Shown: in pieces, positions 9,594-22,600 of the stretch
How positions within the stretch are numbered: position 1 is the first letter of the stretch
Layout: every line of letters starts with the position of its first letter
NCBI RefSeq assembly: GCF_004210375.1
Contig: NC_134829.1
Span: 52,878,107-52,942,106 of the forward strand
DNA from: Tachypleus tridentatus
Lineage: Eukaryota > Arthropoda > Merostomata > Xiphosura > Limulidae
Reading direction: 5' to 3'
DNA length: 64,000 nucleotides
Made by a program: the position numbers and the translations under genes
Notes under the pieces: generated by a model
Seen by the model: the letters and a program-made list of their open reading frames with translations, nothing else
Databases searched by the model: none
What the model was told of the DNA's origin: nothing

Positions 9594-11434
9594 ATGCTAT
9601 CTAGGAAGGTAAGTTAACCTCATCTCTTTCAAATTCAAGTTAAATTACGAATGTGCTACCATCTATTAGTTGTAATCGACACTACACGTCATCTCTACTT
9701 CGATTGTATTATTTAAATATATAACAACGTTCTATAGTGCACTTTTTGGTTCACACAATCATGTTTCCATTCCTTAAATTACAATGGTAATCAAATATTA
9801 CAATCTTGACTATGACTATCTCCTATCGCACAATTGTTACTCAACAGTTGTGTTGTTGTAAGTCATAAAACTACACAATGACCGGGGTATCCAATGCACC
9901 TCACTGTTAGGAAATTCAGCTACACAAACCATTAAACCTAACGATGATCTACCGGTGAGGAGGTAAGGTTTTTACGTAACATGTTACTAACCAATAATAA
10001 CAGTGTAACTACACAGTAGCCAATAATAACAGTGTAACTACACAGTAACCAATAATAACAGTATAACTACACAGTAACCAATAATAACAGTGTAACTACA
10101 CAGTAACCAATAATAACAGTGTAGTTACACATTAACCGTCTTACCTGTTTCTCTCATAATTCATTCATTCTTTCTGACATTTTAATGAACTTGATAAACG
10201 TTAAGGATAATTATAAAAAGTAGTTTAAACTTAATAATTTTGAACGTGTTTAATTTACAGAACTAAAACAACGTTTTATGTAATACAAACATCCATTCAA
10301 CTACCCAAGTTAAACAACCATCTATAAAAGATATTATATGACACGTAGCTCATCAATACATTTCTCTAACGTTTCTTCCAGGAACTTGTATTGCTCTCTA
10401 TGAACATCCTGCTTTTCGTTTCGAGAGCTGACGAAACCGTAAAAGCGAGCGAAACCGCGGAATCGGATGATCTCCAAGCTGAAGCCTCTGGTTACGGTGG
10501 AAGTAGCGGAGGGTTTAGTAGTGGCGGTTATGGTGGAGGCTTTAGCAGTGGTGGTTACGGAGGAGGATTTGGTAGTGGTGGCTATGGTGGAATTAGCGGA
10601 GGCGGATTTGGTGGAGGTGGATTTGGAGGATTTGGTAACGGTGGACATACAATCACACTTCTAGCCATTCCTATTTCCATTGCTACTGGTGGCAAAGGAG
10701 GTGGTGGAGGTGGTTATGGTGGTATTGGAGGAGGTGGTTATGGTGACATTGGAGGAGGTGGTTATGGTGATGGAAGTGGTAGCATCGGTGGCATAACTAT
10801 TTTAGGACTTGTAGGAGGCGGTGGTGGAGGTCATGGGGATGTAGGCCATGGTGGTGGTGGTTTTGGAGGTCTCAGCCTTGGAGGAGGATTTGGTGGGAGT
10901 GGTTATGGTGGTGGAAGCAGCTTCGGAGGTGGAGGTTATGGCACCAGCAGCAGCAGTGGTGGCTATGGTGGTGGAAGTAGTTTCGGAGGTGGTGGCAAAG
11001 GTGGTTATGGTTCCTGGGTAAGTAAGCCTTTCTCAGATTTAACTTTTTCAACATTTGTACTGAAGCTCCCAAAGAAAGATATCGAACGTCTAATTGAAAG
11101 CTAACAAGAGTTCTTATATAATCTTGTTATGAGTGGGTATGTGTGTTTGTATTTTCTTATAGCAAATCCAGATCGGGTTATCTGCTCAGTCCACCAAGGA
11201 TAATTGATGTTATGAGTGGCTTGCTTGTCTTATGGAAGTTCATTAGATTTTATTCTGTTCATGTCTACAGTAGATTGAAAATTTGCCCAAGAACGCAACG
11301 TTACTTTGGTTGATGATATACACTAAGCGTACTTAGAAAGGTTTATGAATTGTCTAGATTCGAAATCAAGTTGATTTATTCACTGTTTTGAATAAAAGTC
11401 ATGTTTTAATAATTATTATTTTGGTTTCCAGTAA
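9594..11434 (+). CDS. Secreted glycine-rich protein 2 (three exons)
   Basis: This is the paralogue of gene 1. Exon 1 is 9594-9608 (M-L-S-R-K), intron 1 9609-10,381, exon 2 10,382-11,017, intron 2 11,018-11,431. Exon 3 opens with TAA (11,432-11,434). The product is 217 residues. It has the same signal peptide (ELVLLSMNILLFVSRA, likely cut after Ala21), the same acidic linker (SDDLQAEASGYGG) and Gly/Tyr/Phe/Ser repeats. It keeps the hydrophobic islands ITLLAIPI and ITILGLV and the terminal Gly-Ser-Trp. It differs from gene 1 by small in-frame deletions of repeat units and some substitutions, some adding Asp (GDIGG, GDGSG). All length changes keep frame, which argues for a working gene. Likely role as for gene 1: an extracellular matrix or cuticle component, or a glycine-rich defence protein. 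Confidence 0.85.
9991..10135 (+). repeat. 29-bp tandem array in intron 1 of gene 2 (5 copies)
   Basis: Same unit as at 1866-2101, starting CCAATAATAACAGT, five copies at 29-base spacing. Confidence 0.95.
11142..11206 (-). mobile_element. 5'-truncated SINE family 2 fragment in intron 2 of gene 2
   Basis: Same fragment and same relative position as at 3118-3182 in gene 1, so it was present before the duplication or was copied by conversion. Confidence 0.7.
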
Positions 11435-11587
11435 GAAGTCAACTACTAGAATTACTTCCTCACTTTGAATACTATGAAGAACCATTGTACAGATGATATT
11501 CAACTGAGAAAACTTCTTACGAATAAACCTAAGTGACTTTCAGTCATCATTAAGATAACAAGTGCTTCATGTATTATAGTTTTTATG

Positions 11588-11593
11588 AATAAA
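11588..11593 (+). promoter_or_regulatory. Poly(A) signal of gene 2
   Basis: AATAAA in exon 3, about 155 bases after the stop codon, at the same place as in gene 1. Confidence 0.6.
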
Positions 11594-11779
11594 ATGATTA
11601 TTATTTTTTGTTAAACACACTTCAGTCTTATGGTTTGTCAGGAACTCCCGTATAAAAGAAATCAATCGAAGGGACAACACACGGAAAGTTGATAAAACAA
11701 GATAAGTTCCTATAGACACAACGAATTGACTGAAATAGTATCGTAGTTTAAAAGTTTAAACTTCAACTGCACTTAGATG

Positions 11780-12095
11780 GTGAACATTATACAAATAATG
11801 GCTGGTATTACATTGATGTAGTGTAACATTTTAATCTGTTACGACACTGAGATAATGAACAATATGCAAACAATGGCTGTTGCTATGCTAATGTACTATA
11901 ACAGTTTAAACTTCAACTACACTGAGATGATAAACAATATACGAACGTTGACCGGAGCTACACTGATGTACTATAATAGTTTAATCTGTTACTACACTGA
12001 GATAGTGAACACTATACGAACATTGACTGGTGTTACATTGATGTAGTGTAACAGTTTAACGTGCTACAACACTGAGACTGTGAACAATATTCGAA
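11780..12095 (+). repeat. 75-bp tandem array downstream of gene 2
   Basis: Four to five diverged units of the array seen at 3745-4215. Markers TAACATTTTA, TAACAGTTTA, TAATAGTTTA and TAACAGTTTA fall at 11,824, 11,899, 11,974 and 12,049, a 75-base period. An open frame (11,855-12,046) follows from the 25-codon period. Confidence 0.85.
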
Positions 12096-12218
12096 CATAA
12101 GTGGTATCTGTACACAGGTAAGGATTAGTAAACTACGTATAGTGATAACTACAGCCGTACAGCAATACTTTAAGTAAAACACAATGTTCATTCAACACTC
12201 GGTTAAAACATCAAATAG

Positions 12219-12486
12219 GTCCTGCGTGGCCAGTTGGTTAAGGCAATCGCCTCGTGACAGCAGAGGCGTGGGTTCAAATCTTCGTCACACCATACATGGT
12301 CGCATTTTCAGCAGTGAGGGCGTTTTAGTGTAACGGTCAATCCCACTATTCGTTGATAAAAGAGTAGCTCAAGAGTTGGCAGTGGGTGGTGATGACTAGC
12401 TGTCTTCCCTCTGGTCTTACACTGCTAAACCAGAAACGGCTAGCCCAGATAGCCCTCGTGAAGCTTTGGGCGAAATTCAAAACATT
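12219..12486 (+). mobile_element. tRNA-derived SINE, family 1 (sense orientation)
   Basis: The head starts with a tRNA-like segment: an A-box region TGGCCAGTTGGTTAAGGC and a B box GGGTTCAAATC. The family body (CCCACTATTCGTTGATAAAA, GTGGGTGGTGATGACTAGCT) and 3' tail (GCGAAATTCAAAAC) follow. This copy shows the family structure most readably on the plus strand. Confidence 0.9.
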
Positions 12487-12675
12487 AAATGACTCCTCAC
12501 GGTTTATATTTAAACATCCAATCCTGAGAAGTCGGTGAGTGTTTAAGATATTTGGATAGAACATTAAGCGAACTATAACTTAGGCCTCAAACATATGAAT
12601 ATTATTTGAGTCGCAAGACAAGGAATTACACTTCAAAGAACAAATTATTCTGTGGAACGTGTGTATGTGTGTGTC

Positions 12676-13150
12676 TGAACAACCAACTTTTAAGTGAGAC
12701 ACGAGGCGAGTGCTAATACCTTGAACAACCAATTATTAAATGGGACAAAACATTGAGAGCTGAAATCCCGATAAAGAAACGGTTGAATAGGACACAAGAC
12801 TGAGTTTATACCTGGAACAACCACTTATGAAGTGGAACATTAGAGAGGGGTTTATACCTTTAACAAACATCTATTAAGTAAGGCAAAAAACATAGGTATA
12901 GACCCCGAATAACCATCCATTAAATGAGACAGATAACCCTGGTTTTATCCAAAACAACCGACTATTAAGTGAAACACAAGACCAGAGTTTGTACCTTGAA
13001 AAACTGACTGTTAGGTGTGGCACAAGACAAGGGTTCACACTTTGAACAACAAAGTATTAAGTGGGACTCACCTTAGGGGTTTAGACCTAGAATAAACAAA
13101 TATTAAGTGGGACAGAAGAAAAGGGCTTAGACACTGAATAACGAACCTTT
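12676..13150 (+). repeat. 46-bp degenerate tandem array (about 10 copies)
   Basis: Units beginning TGAACAACCA..TATTAAGTG, with GGGACA and a later GGTTTA.ACCT, recur about every 46 bases from 12,676 to about 13,135. Individual units differ by many substitutions, so this is an old array with no recent homogenisation, unlike the satellite that follows it. Confidence 0.85.
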
Positions 13151-13635
13151 CACTGAATTTGTTCATTGAAGTTTAGGATATATTGTAGCATTCGTGAAGG
13201 AACAAACATGCGAAATGACAGGTAGTTTCGTTGCACCTAAGTGATAATTTCTATATTTATTTAATATAATGTCCTTTGAAATACGCGGTTAAAGTATTTT
13301 GGACGTTGGCTAATGAAATACAACAACGTGTTCCAAAACTGCTGCAGGATTTTATCTTGATGTCAAAATACTCGAATCCTGTACGTGTAGTTTATATATC
13401 AGATGGTAAAGTCGAACTCATTTTGCTATCTCTATCGAACATAGGAGTTTTCCAGAACACCATTAAAAACTGTGACATTATGTGAGTTTTCTAAACTTGC
13501 CAACAAATTCAATGTTTTAAAAGTTATTATCATTCAATGAAGATTTCGTGTGTTTGTTTGTTTCTTTGTGCTCTCGTTGGTTATCATGAAATGGAAGAAA
13601 ATTAAAACTAAACACTGATCATTAGATGTTAGTCG
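13151..13635. other. Non-coding spacer at the left edge of the satellite
   Basis: A 69-codon open frame (13,276-13,485) starts at TTG rather than ATG and shows no known domain. Nothing else is recognisable. Confidence 0.4.
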
Positions 13636-16600
13636 TGAAGTTTTGTTATGACACAACACTAACCTGCAAGTAAAGTTTGTTGATGACACTACATCAACCT
13701 GATAGTAAAGTTTGTTGATGACACTACATCAACCTGATAGTAAAGTTTGGTGATGACACAAAACCAACCTGCTAGTAAAGTTTGTTGATGACACTACATC
13801 AACCTGCTAGTAAAGTTTGGTGATGACACTACATCAACCTGCTAGAGAAGTTTGGTGATGACACTACATCAACCTGATAGTAAAGCTTGGTGATGACACT
13901 ATACCAACCTGCTAGTAAAGTTTGGTGATGACACTACATCAACCTGCTAGTAAAGTTTGGTGATGACACTACATCAACCTGCTAGTAAAGTTTGGTGATG
14001 ACACTACACTAACCTCCTAGTGAAGTTTGGTGATGACACTATACCAACCTGCTAATAAAGTTTGGTGATGACACTACATCAAACTGCTAGTAAAGTTTGG
14101 TGATGACACTACATCAACCTGCTAGTAAAGTTTGGTGATGACACTACACTAACCTCCTAGTGAAGTTTGGTGATGACACTACACCAACCTGCTAGTAAAG
14201 TTTGGTGATGACACTACACTAACCTGATAGTAAAGTTTGGTGATGACACTACACCAACCTACTAGTAAAGTTTGGTGATGACACTACACCAACCTGCTAG
14301 TAAGGTTTGGTGATGACACTACATCAACCTGCTAGTAAAGTTTGGTGATGACACTACACCAACCTGCTACTAAAGTTTGGTGATGACACAACACTAACCT
14401 GCAAGTAAAGTTTTGTTATGACACAACATTAACCTGCAAGTAAAGTTTGGTGATGACACAATACCAACCTGCTAGTAAAGTTTGTTGATGACACTACATC
14501 AACCTGATAGTAAAGTTTGTTGATGACACTACATCAACCTGCTAGTAAAGCTTGGTGATGACACAAAACCAACCTGCTAGTAAAGTTTGGTGATGACACT
14601 ACATCAACCTGCTAGTAAAGTTTGGTGATGACACTACACTAACCTGATAGTAAAGTTTGGTGATGACACTACACCAACCTGCTAGTAAGGTTTGGTGATG
14701 ACACTACATCAACCTGCTAGTAAAGTTTGGTGATGACACTACACCAACCTGCTAGTAAAGTTTGGTGATGACACTACATCAACCTGCTAGTAAAGTTTGG
14801 TGATGACACTACACTAACCTGCTAGTAAAGTTTGGTGATGACACTATACCAACCTGCTAGTAAAGTTTGGTGATGACACTACATCAACCTGCTAGTAAAG
14901 TTTGGTGATGACACTACATCAACCTGATAGTAAAGCTTGGTGATGACACTATACCAACCTGCTAGTAAAGTTTGGTGATGACACTACATCAACCTGCTAG
15001 TAAAGCTTGGTGATGACACTAAACCAACCTGCTAGTAAAGTTTGGTGATGACACTACATCAACCTGCTAGTAAAGTTTGGTGATGACACTACATAACCTG
15101 CTAGTAAAGTTTGTTGATGACACTACATCAACCTGCTAGTAAAGTTTGGTGATGACACTACATCAACCTGCTAGAGAAGTTTGGTGATGACACTACATCA
15201 ACCTGATAGTAAAGTTTGGTGATGACACTATACCAACCTGCTAGTAAAGTTTGGTGATGACACTACATCAACCTGCTAGTAAAGTTTGGTGATGACACTA
15301 CATCAACCTGCTAGTAAAGTTTGGTGATGACACTACATCAACCTACCTGTAAAGTTTGGTGATGAAGTTTGGTGATGACACTACATCAACCTGCTAGTAA
15401 AGTTTGGTGATGACACTACATCAACCTGCTAGTAAAGTTTGGTGATGACACTACATCAACCTGCTAGTAAAGTTTGGTGATGACACTACACTAACCTGCT
15501 AGTAAAGTTTGGTGATGACACTACACCAACCTGCTAGTAAAGTTTGGTGATGACACTACACCAACCTGCTAGTAAAGTTTGGTGATGACACTACACCAAC
15601 CTACTAGTAAAGTTTGGTGATGACACTACACCAACCTGCTAGTAAAGTTTGGTGATGACACTACATCAACCTGCTAGTAAAGTTTGGTGATGACACTACA
15701 CCAACCTGCTAGTAAAGTTTGGTGATGACACTACATCAACCTGCTAGTAAAGTTTGGTGATGACACTACACCAACCTGCTAGTAAAGTTTGGTGATGACA
15801 CTACATCAACCTGCTAGTAAAGTTTGGTGATGACACTACACCAACCTGCTAGTAAAGTTTGGTGATGACACTACACCAACCTGCCAGTAAAGTTTGGTGA
15901 TGACACTACACTAACCTGCCAGTAAAGTTTGGTGATGACACTACATCAACCTGCTAGTAAAGTTTGGTGATGACACTACATCAACCTACTAGTAAAGTTT
16001 AGTGATGACACTACATCAATCTGCTAGTAATGTTTGGTGATGAGGTTACACCAACCTGCCAGTAAACTTTGGTGATGACACTACACCAACCTGTTAGTAA
16101 AGTTTGGTGATGACACTACATCAACCTGCTAGTAAAGTTTGGTGATGACACTACATCAACCTGCCAGTAAAGTTTGGTGATGACACTACACCAACCTGCT
16201 AGTAAAGTTTGGTGATGACACTACATCAACCTGCTAGTAAAGTTTGGTGATGACACTACACCAACCTGCTAGGTGATCACACTACACCAACCTGATAGTA
16301 AAGTTTGGTGATGACACTACATCAACCTACTAGTAAAGTTTGGTGATTACACTACATCAACCTGCTAGTAAAGTTTGGTGATGACACTACATCAACCTAA
16401 AGTTTGTGAAAGTTTGGTGATGACACTACATCAACCTGCTAGTAAAGTTTGGTGATGACACTACATCAACCTGCCAGTAAAGTTTGGTGATGACACTACA
16501 CCAACCTGCTAGTAAAGTTTGGTGATGACACTACATCAACCTGCTAGTAAAGTTAGTAAAGTTTGGTGATGACACTACACCAACCTGCTAGTAAAGTTTG

Positions 16601-19600
16601 GTGATGACACTACATCAACCTGCTAGTAAAGTTTGGTGATGACACTACATCAACCTGCTAGTAAAGTTTGGTGATGACACTACATCAACCTGCTAGTAAA
16701 GTTTGGTGATGACACTACACCAACCTGCTAGTAAAGTTTGGTGATGACACTACACCAACCTGCTAGTAAAGTTTGGTGATGACACTACATCAACCTGCTA
16801 GTAAAGTTTGGTGATGACACTACATCAACCTGCTAGTAAAGTTTGGTGATGACACTACATCAACCTGCTAGTAAAGTTTGGTGATGACACTACACTAACC
16901 TGCTAGTAAAGTTTGGTGATGACACTACATCAACCTGCTAGTAAAGTTTGGTGATGACACTACATCAACCTGCTAGTAAAGTTTGGTGATGACACTACAC
17001 CAACCTGCCAGTAAAGTTTGGTGATGACACTACACCAACCTGCTAGTAAAGTTTGGTGATGACACTACACCAACCTGCTAGTAAAGTTTGGTGATGACAC
17101 TACACCAACCTCCTAGTCAACACTGCTAGTAAAGTTTGGTGATGACACTACATCAACCTGCTAGTAAAGTTTGGTGATGACACTACACCAACCTGCTAGT
17201 AAAGTTTGGTGATGACACTACACCAACCTACTAGTAAAGTTTGGTGATGACACTACACCAACCTGCTAGTAAAGTTTGGTGATGACACTACATCAACCTG
17301 CTAGTAAAGTTTGGTGATGACACTACATCAACCTGCTAGTAAAGTTTGGTGATGACACTACATCAACCTGCTAAAGTTTGGTGATGACACTACACCAACC
17401 TGTAAAGTTTGGTGATGACACTACATCAACCTGCTAGTAAAGTTTGGTGATGACACTACACTAACCTGCTAGTAAAGTTTGGTGATGACACTACATCAAC
17501 CTGCTAGTAAAGTTTGGTGATGACACTACATCAACCTGCTAGTAAAGTTTGGTGATGACACTACACCAACCTGCTAGTAAAGTTTGGTGATGACACTACA
17601 TCAACCTGCTAGTAAAGTTTGGTGATGACACTACACCAACCTGCCAGTAAAGTTTGGTGATGACACTACACCAACCTGCTAGTAAAGTTTGGTGATGACA
17701 CTACATCAACCTGCTAGTAAAGTTTGGTGATGACACTACACCAACCTGCTAGTAAAGTTTGGTGATGACACTACACCAACCTGCTAGTAAAGTTTGGTGA
17801 TGACACTACATCAACCTGCTAGTAAAGTTTGGTGATGACACTACACCAACCTACACCTAGTAAAGTTTGGTGATGACACTACACCAACCTGCCAGTAAAG
17901 TTTGGTGATGACACTACACCAACCTGCCAGTAAAGTTTGGTGATGACACTACACCAACCTGCTAGTAAAGTTTGGTGATGACACTACATCAACCTGCTAG
18001 TAAAGTTTGGTGATGACACTACATCAACCTGCTAGTAAAGTTTGGTGATGACACTACACCAACCTGCTAGTAAAGTTTGGTGATGACACTACATCAACCT
18101 GCTAGTAAAGTTTGGTGATGACACTACATCAACCTGCAGTAAAGTTTGGTGATGACACTACACCAACCTGCTAGTAAAGTTTGGTGATGACACTACATCA
18201 ACCTGCTAGTAAAGTTTGGTGATGACACTACATCAACCTGCTAGTAAAGTTTGGTGATGACACTACATCAACCTGCTAGTAAAGTTTGGTGATGACACTA
18301 CATCATCCTGTTAGTAAAGTTTAGTGATGACACTACATCAACCTGCTAGGTGATGACACTACACCAACCTGCTAGTAAAGTTTGGTGATGACACTACATC
18401 AACCTGCTAGTAAAGTTTGGTGATGACACTACATCAACCTGCTAGTAAAGTTTGGTGATGACACTACATCAACCTGCTAGTAAAGTTTGGTGATGACACT
18501 ACATCAACCTGCTAGTAAAGTTTGGTGATGACACTACACCAACCTGCCAGTAAAGTTTGGTGATGACACTACACCAACCTGCTAGTAAAGTTTGGTGATG
18601 ACACTACATCAACCTGCTAGTAAAGTTTGGTGATGACACTACATCAACCTGCTAGTAAAGTTTGGTGATGACACTACATCAACCTGCTAGTAAAGTTTGG
18701 TGATGACACTACATCAACCTGCTAGTAAAGTTTGGTGATGACACTACACCAACCTGCTAGTAAAGTTTGGTGATGACACTACATCAACCTGCTAGTAAAG
18801 TTTGGTGATGACACTACATCAACCTGCTAGTAAAGTTTGGTGATGACACTACATCAACCTGCTAGTAAAGTTTGGTGATGACACTACACCAACCTGCTAG
18901 TAAAGTTTGGTGATGACACTACACCAACCTGCTAGTAAAGTTTGGTGATGACACTACATTGCTAGTAAAGTTTGGTGATGACACTACATCAACCTGCTAG
19001 TAAAGTTTGGTGATGACACTACATCAACCTGCTAGTAAAGTTTGGTGATGACACTACATCAACCTGCTAGTAAAGTTTGGTGATGACACTACATCAACCT
19101 GCTAGTAAAGTTTGGTGATGACACTACACCAACCTGCTAGTAAAGTTTGGTGATGACACTACATCAACCTGCTAGTAAAGTTTGGTGATGACACTACATC
19201 AACCTGCTAGTAAAGTTTGGTGATGACACTACATCAACCTGCTAGTAAAGTTTGGTGATGACACTACACTCAACCTGCTAGTAAAGTTTGGTGATGAGTA
19301 AAGTTTGGTGATGACACTACACCAACCTGCTAGTAAAGTTTGGTGATGACACTACATCAACCTGCTAGTAAAGTTTGGTGATGACACTACATCAACCTGC
19401 TAGTAAAGTTTGGTGATGACACTACATCAACCTGCTAGTAAAGTTTAGTGATGACACTACATCAACCTGCTAGTAAAGTTTGGTGATGACACTACATCAA
19501 CCTGCTAGTAAAGTTTGGTGATGACACTACACCAACCTGCTAGTAAAGTTTGGATGACACTACACCAACCTGAGTAAAGTTTGGTGATGACACTACATCA

Positions 19601-22600
19601 ACCTGCTAGCTTTGGTGAAGTTTGGTGATGACAACACTGCTAGTAAAGTTTGGTGATGACACTACAACAACCTGATAGTAAAGTTTGGTGATGACACTAA
19701 ATCAACCTGCTAGTAAAGTTTGGTGATGACACTACATCAACCTGCTAGTAAAGTTTGGTGATGACACTACAACAACCTGCTAGTAAAGTTTGGTGATGAC
19801 ACTACATCAACCTGCTAGTAAAGTTTGGTGATGACACTACATCAACCTGCTAGTAAAGTTTGGTGATGACACTACACCAACCTGTAAAGTTTGGTGATGA
19901 CACTACATCAACCTGCTAGTAAAGTTTGGTGATGACACTACACCAACCTGCTAGTAAAGTTTGGTGATGACACTACACCAACCTGCTAGTAAAGTTTGGT
20001 GATGACACTACATCAACCTGCTAGTAAAGTTTGGTGATGACACTACATCAACCTGCTAGTAAAGTTTGGTGATGACACTACACTAACCTACTAGTAAAGT
20101 TTGGTGATGACACTACACTCAACCTGCTAGTAAAGTTTGGTGATGACACTACACAACCTGCTAGTAAAGTTTGGTGATGACACTACATCCTGCTAGTAAA
20201 CTACATCAACCTGCTAGTTTGGTGATGACACTACATCAACCTGCTAGTAAAGTTTGGTGATGACACTACATCAACCTGCTAGTAAAGTTTGGTGATGACA
20301 CTACACCAACCTGCTAGTAAAGTTTGGTGATGACACTACACCAACCTGCTAGTAAAGTTTGGTGATGACACTACATCAACCTGCTAGTAAAGTTTGGTGA
20401 TGACACTACATCAACCTGCTAGTAAAGTTTGGTGATGACACTACATCAACCTGCTAGTAAAGTTTGGTGATGACACTACACCAACCTGCTAGTAAAGTTT
20501 GGTGATGACACTACACCAACCTGCTAGTAAAGTTTGGTGATGACACTACATCAACCTGCTAGTAAAGTTTGGTGATGACACTACATGCTAGTAAAGTTTG
20601 GTGATGACACTACATCAACCTGCTAGTAAAGTTTGGTGATGACACTACATCAACCTGCTAGTAAAGTTTGGTGATGACACTACACCAACCTGCTAGTAAA
20701 GTTTGGTGATGACACTACACCAACCTGCTAGTAAAGTTTGGTGATGACACTACACCAACCTGCTAGTAAAGTTTGGTGATGACACTACACCAACCTGCTA
20801 GTAAAGTTTGGTGATGACACTACACCAACCTGCTAGTAAAGTTTGGTGATGACACTACACCAACCTGCTAGTAAAGTTTGGTGATGACACTACATCAACC
20901 TGCAAAAGTTTGGTGATGACACTACATAACCTGTAAAAGTTTGGTGATGACACTACATCAACCTGCTAGTAAAGTTTGGTGATGACACTACACCAACCTG
21001 CTAGTAAAGTTTGGTGATGACACTACATCAACCTGCTAGTAAAGTTTGGTGATGACACTACACCAACCTGCTAGTAAAGTTTGGTGATGACACTACACCA
21101 ACCTGCTAGTAAAGTTTGGTGATGACACTACACCAACCTGCTAGTAAAGTTTGGTGATGACACTACATCAACCTGCTAGTAAAGTTTGGTGATGACACTA
21201 CATCAACCTGCTAGTAAAGTTTGGTGATGACACTACATCAACCTGCTAGTAAAGTTTGGTGATGACACTACACCAACCTGCTAGTAAAGTTTGGTGATGA
21301 CACTACATCAACCTGCTAGTAAAGTTTGGTGATGACACTACATCAACCTGCTAGTAAAGTTTGGTGATGACACTACATCAACCTGCTAGTAAAGTTTGGT
21401 GATGACACTACATCAACCTGCTAGTAAAGTTTGGTGATGACACTACACCAACCTGCTAGTAAAGTTTGGTGATGACACTACAACCTGCTAACCTTTGCAC
21501 TACACCAACCTGCTAGTAAAGTTTGGTGATGACACTACATCAACCTGCTAGTAAAGTTTGGTGATGACACTACATCAACCTGCTAGTAAAGTTTGGTGAT
21601 GACACTACATCAACCTGCTAGTAAAGTTTGGTGATGACACTACATCAACCTGCTAGTAAAGTTTGGTGATGACACTACACCAACCTGCTAGTAAAGTTTG
21701 GTGATGACACTACATCAACCTGCTAGTAAAGTTTGGTGATGACACTACACTAACCTACTAGTAAAGTTTGGTGATGACACTACATCAACCTGCTAGTAAA
21801 GTTTGATGACACTACATCAACCTACTAGTAAAGTTTGGTGATGACACTACACCAACCTGCTAGTAAAGTTTGGTGATGACACTACATCAACCTGCTAGTA
21901 AAGTTTGGTGATGACACTACATCAACCTGCTAGTAAAGTTTGGTGATGACACTACATCAACCTGCTAGTAAAGTTTGGTGATGACACTACACCAACCTGC
22001 TAGTAAAGTTTGGTGATGACACTACATCAACCTGCTAGTAAAGTTTGGTGATGACACTACATCAACCTGCTAGTAAAGTTTGGTGATGACACTACACCAA
22101 CCTGCTAGTAAAGTTTGGTGATGACACTACACCAACCTGCTAGTAAAGTTTGGTGATGACACTACACCAACCTGCTAGTAAAGTTTGGTGATGACACTAC
22201 ATCAACCTGCTAGTAAAGTTTGGTGATGACACTACACCAACCTGCTAGTAAAGTTTGGTGATGACACTACACCAACCTGCTAGTAAAGTTTGGTGATGAC
22301 ACTACATCAACCTGCTAGTAAAGTTTGGTGATGACACTACACCAACCTGCTAGTAAAGTTTGGTGATGACACTACACCAACCTGCTAGTAAAGTTTGGTG
22401 ATGACACTACATCAACCTGCTAGTAAAGTTTGGTGATGACACTACACCAACCTGCTAGTAAAGTTTGGTGATGACACTACACCAACCTGCTAGTAAAGTT
22501 TGGTGATGACACTACATCAACCTGCTAGTAAAGTTTGGTGATGACACTACATCAACCTGCTAGTAAAGTTTGGTGATGACACTACACCAACCTGCTAGTA

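Larger units (their letters stand above)
8850..12095 (+). repeat. Tandem segmental duplication, copy B (contains glycine-rich gene 2)
   Basis: This is the partner of the block at 740-4215, with the same feature order. Its 29-bp intron array has five instead of eight units and its downstream 75-bp array is shorter and more diverged. The open frame 9055-9345 lies in the upstream part and is not conserved as a frame in copy A, so it is treated as non-coding. Confidence 0.9.

Noticed and set aside
12219-12295. Functional tRNA gene
   Set aside because: A and B boxes are present but the sequence runs straight into the SINE body and the cloverleaf stems are poor.
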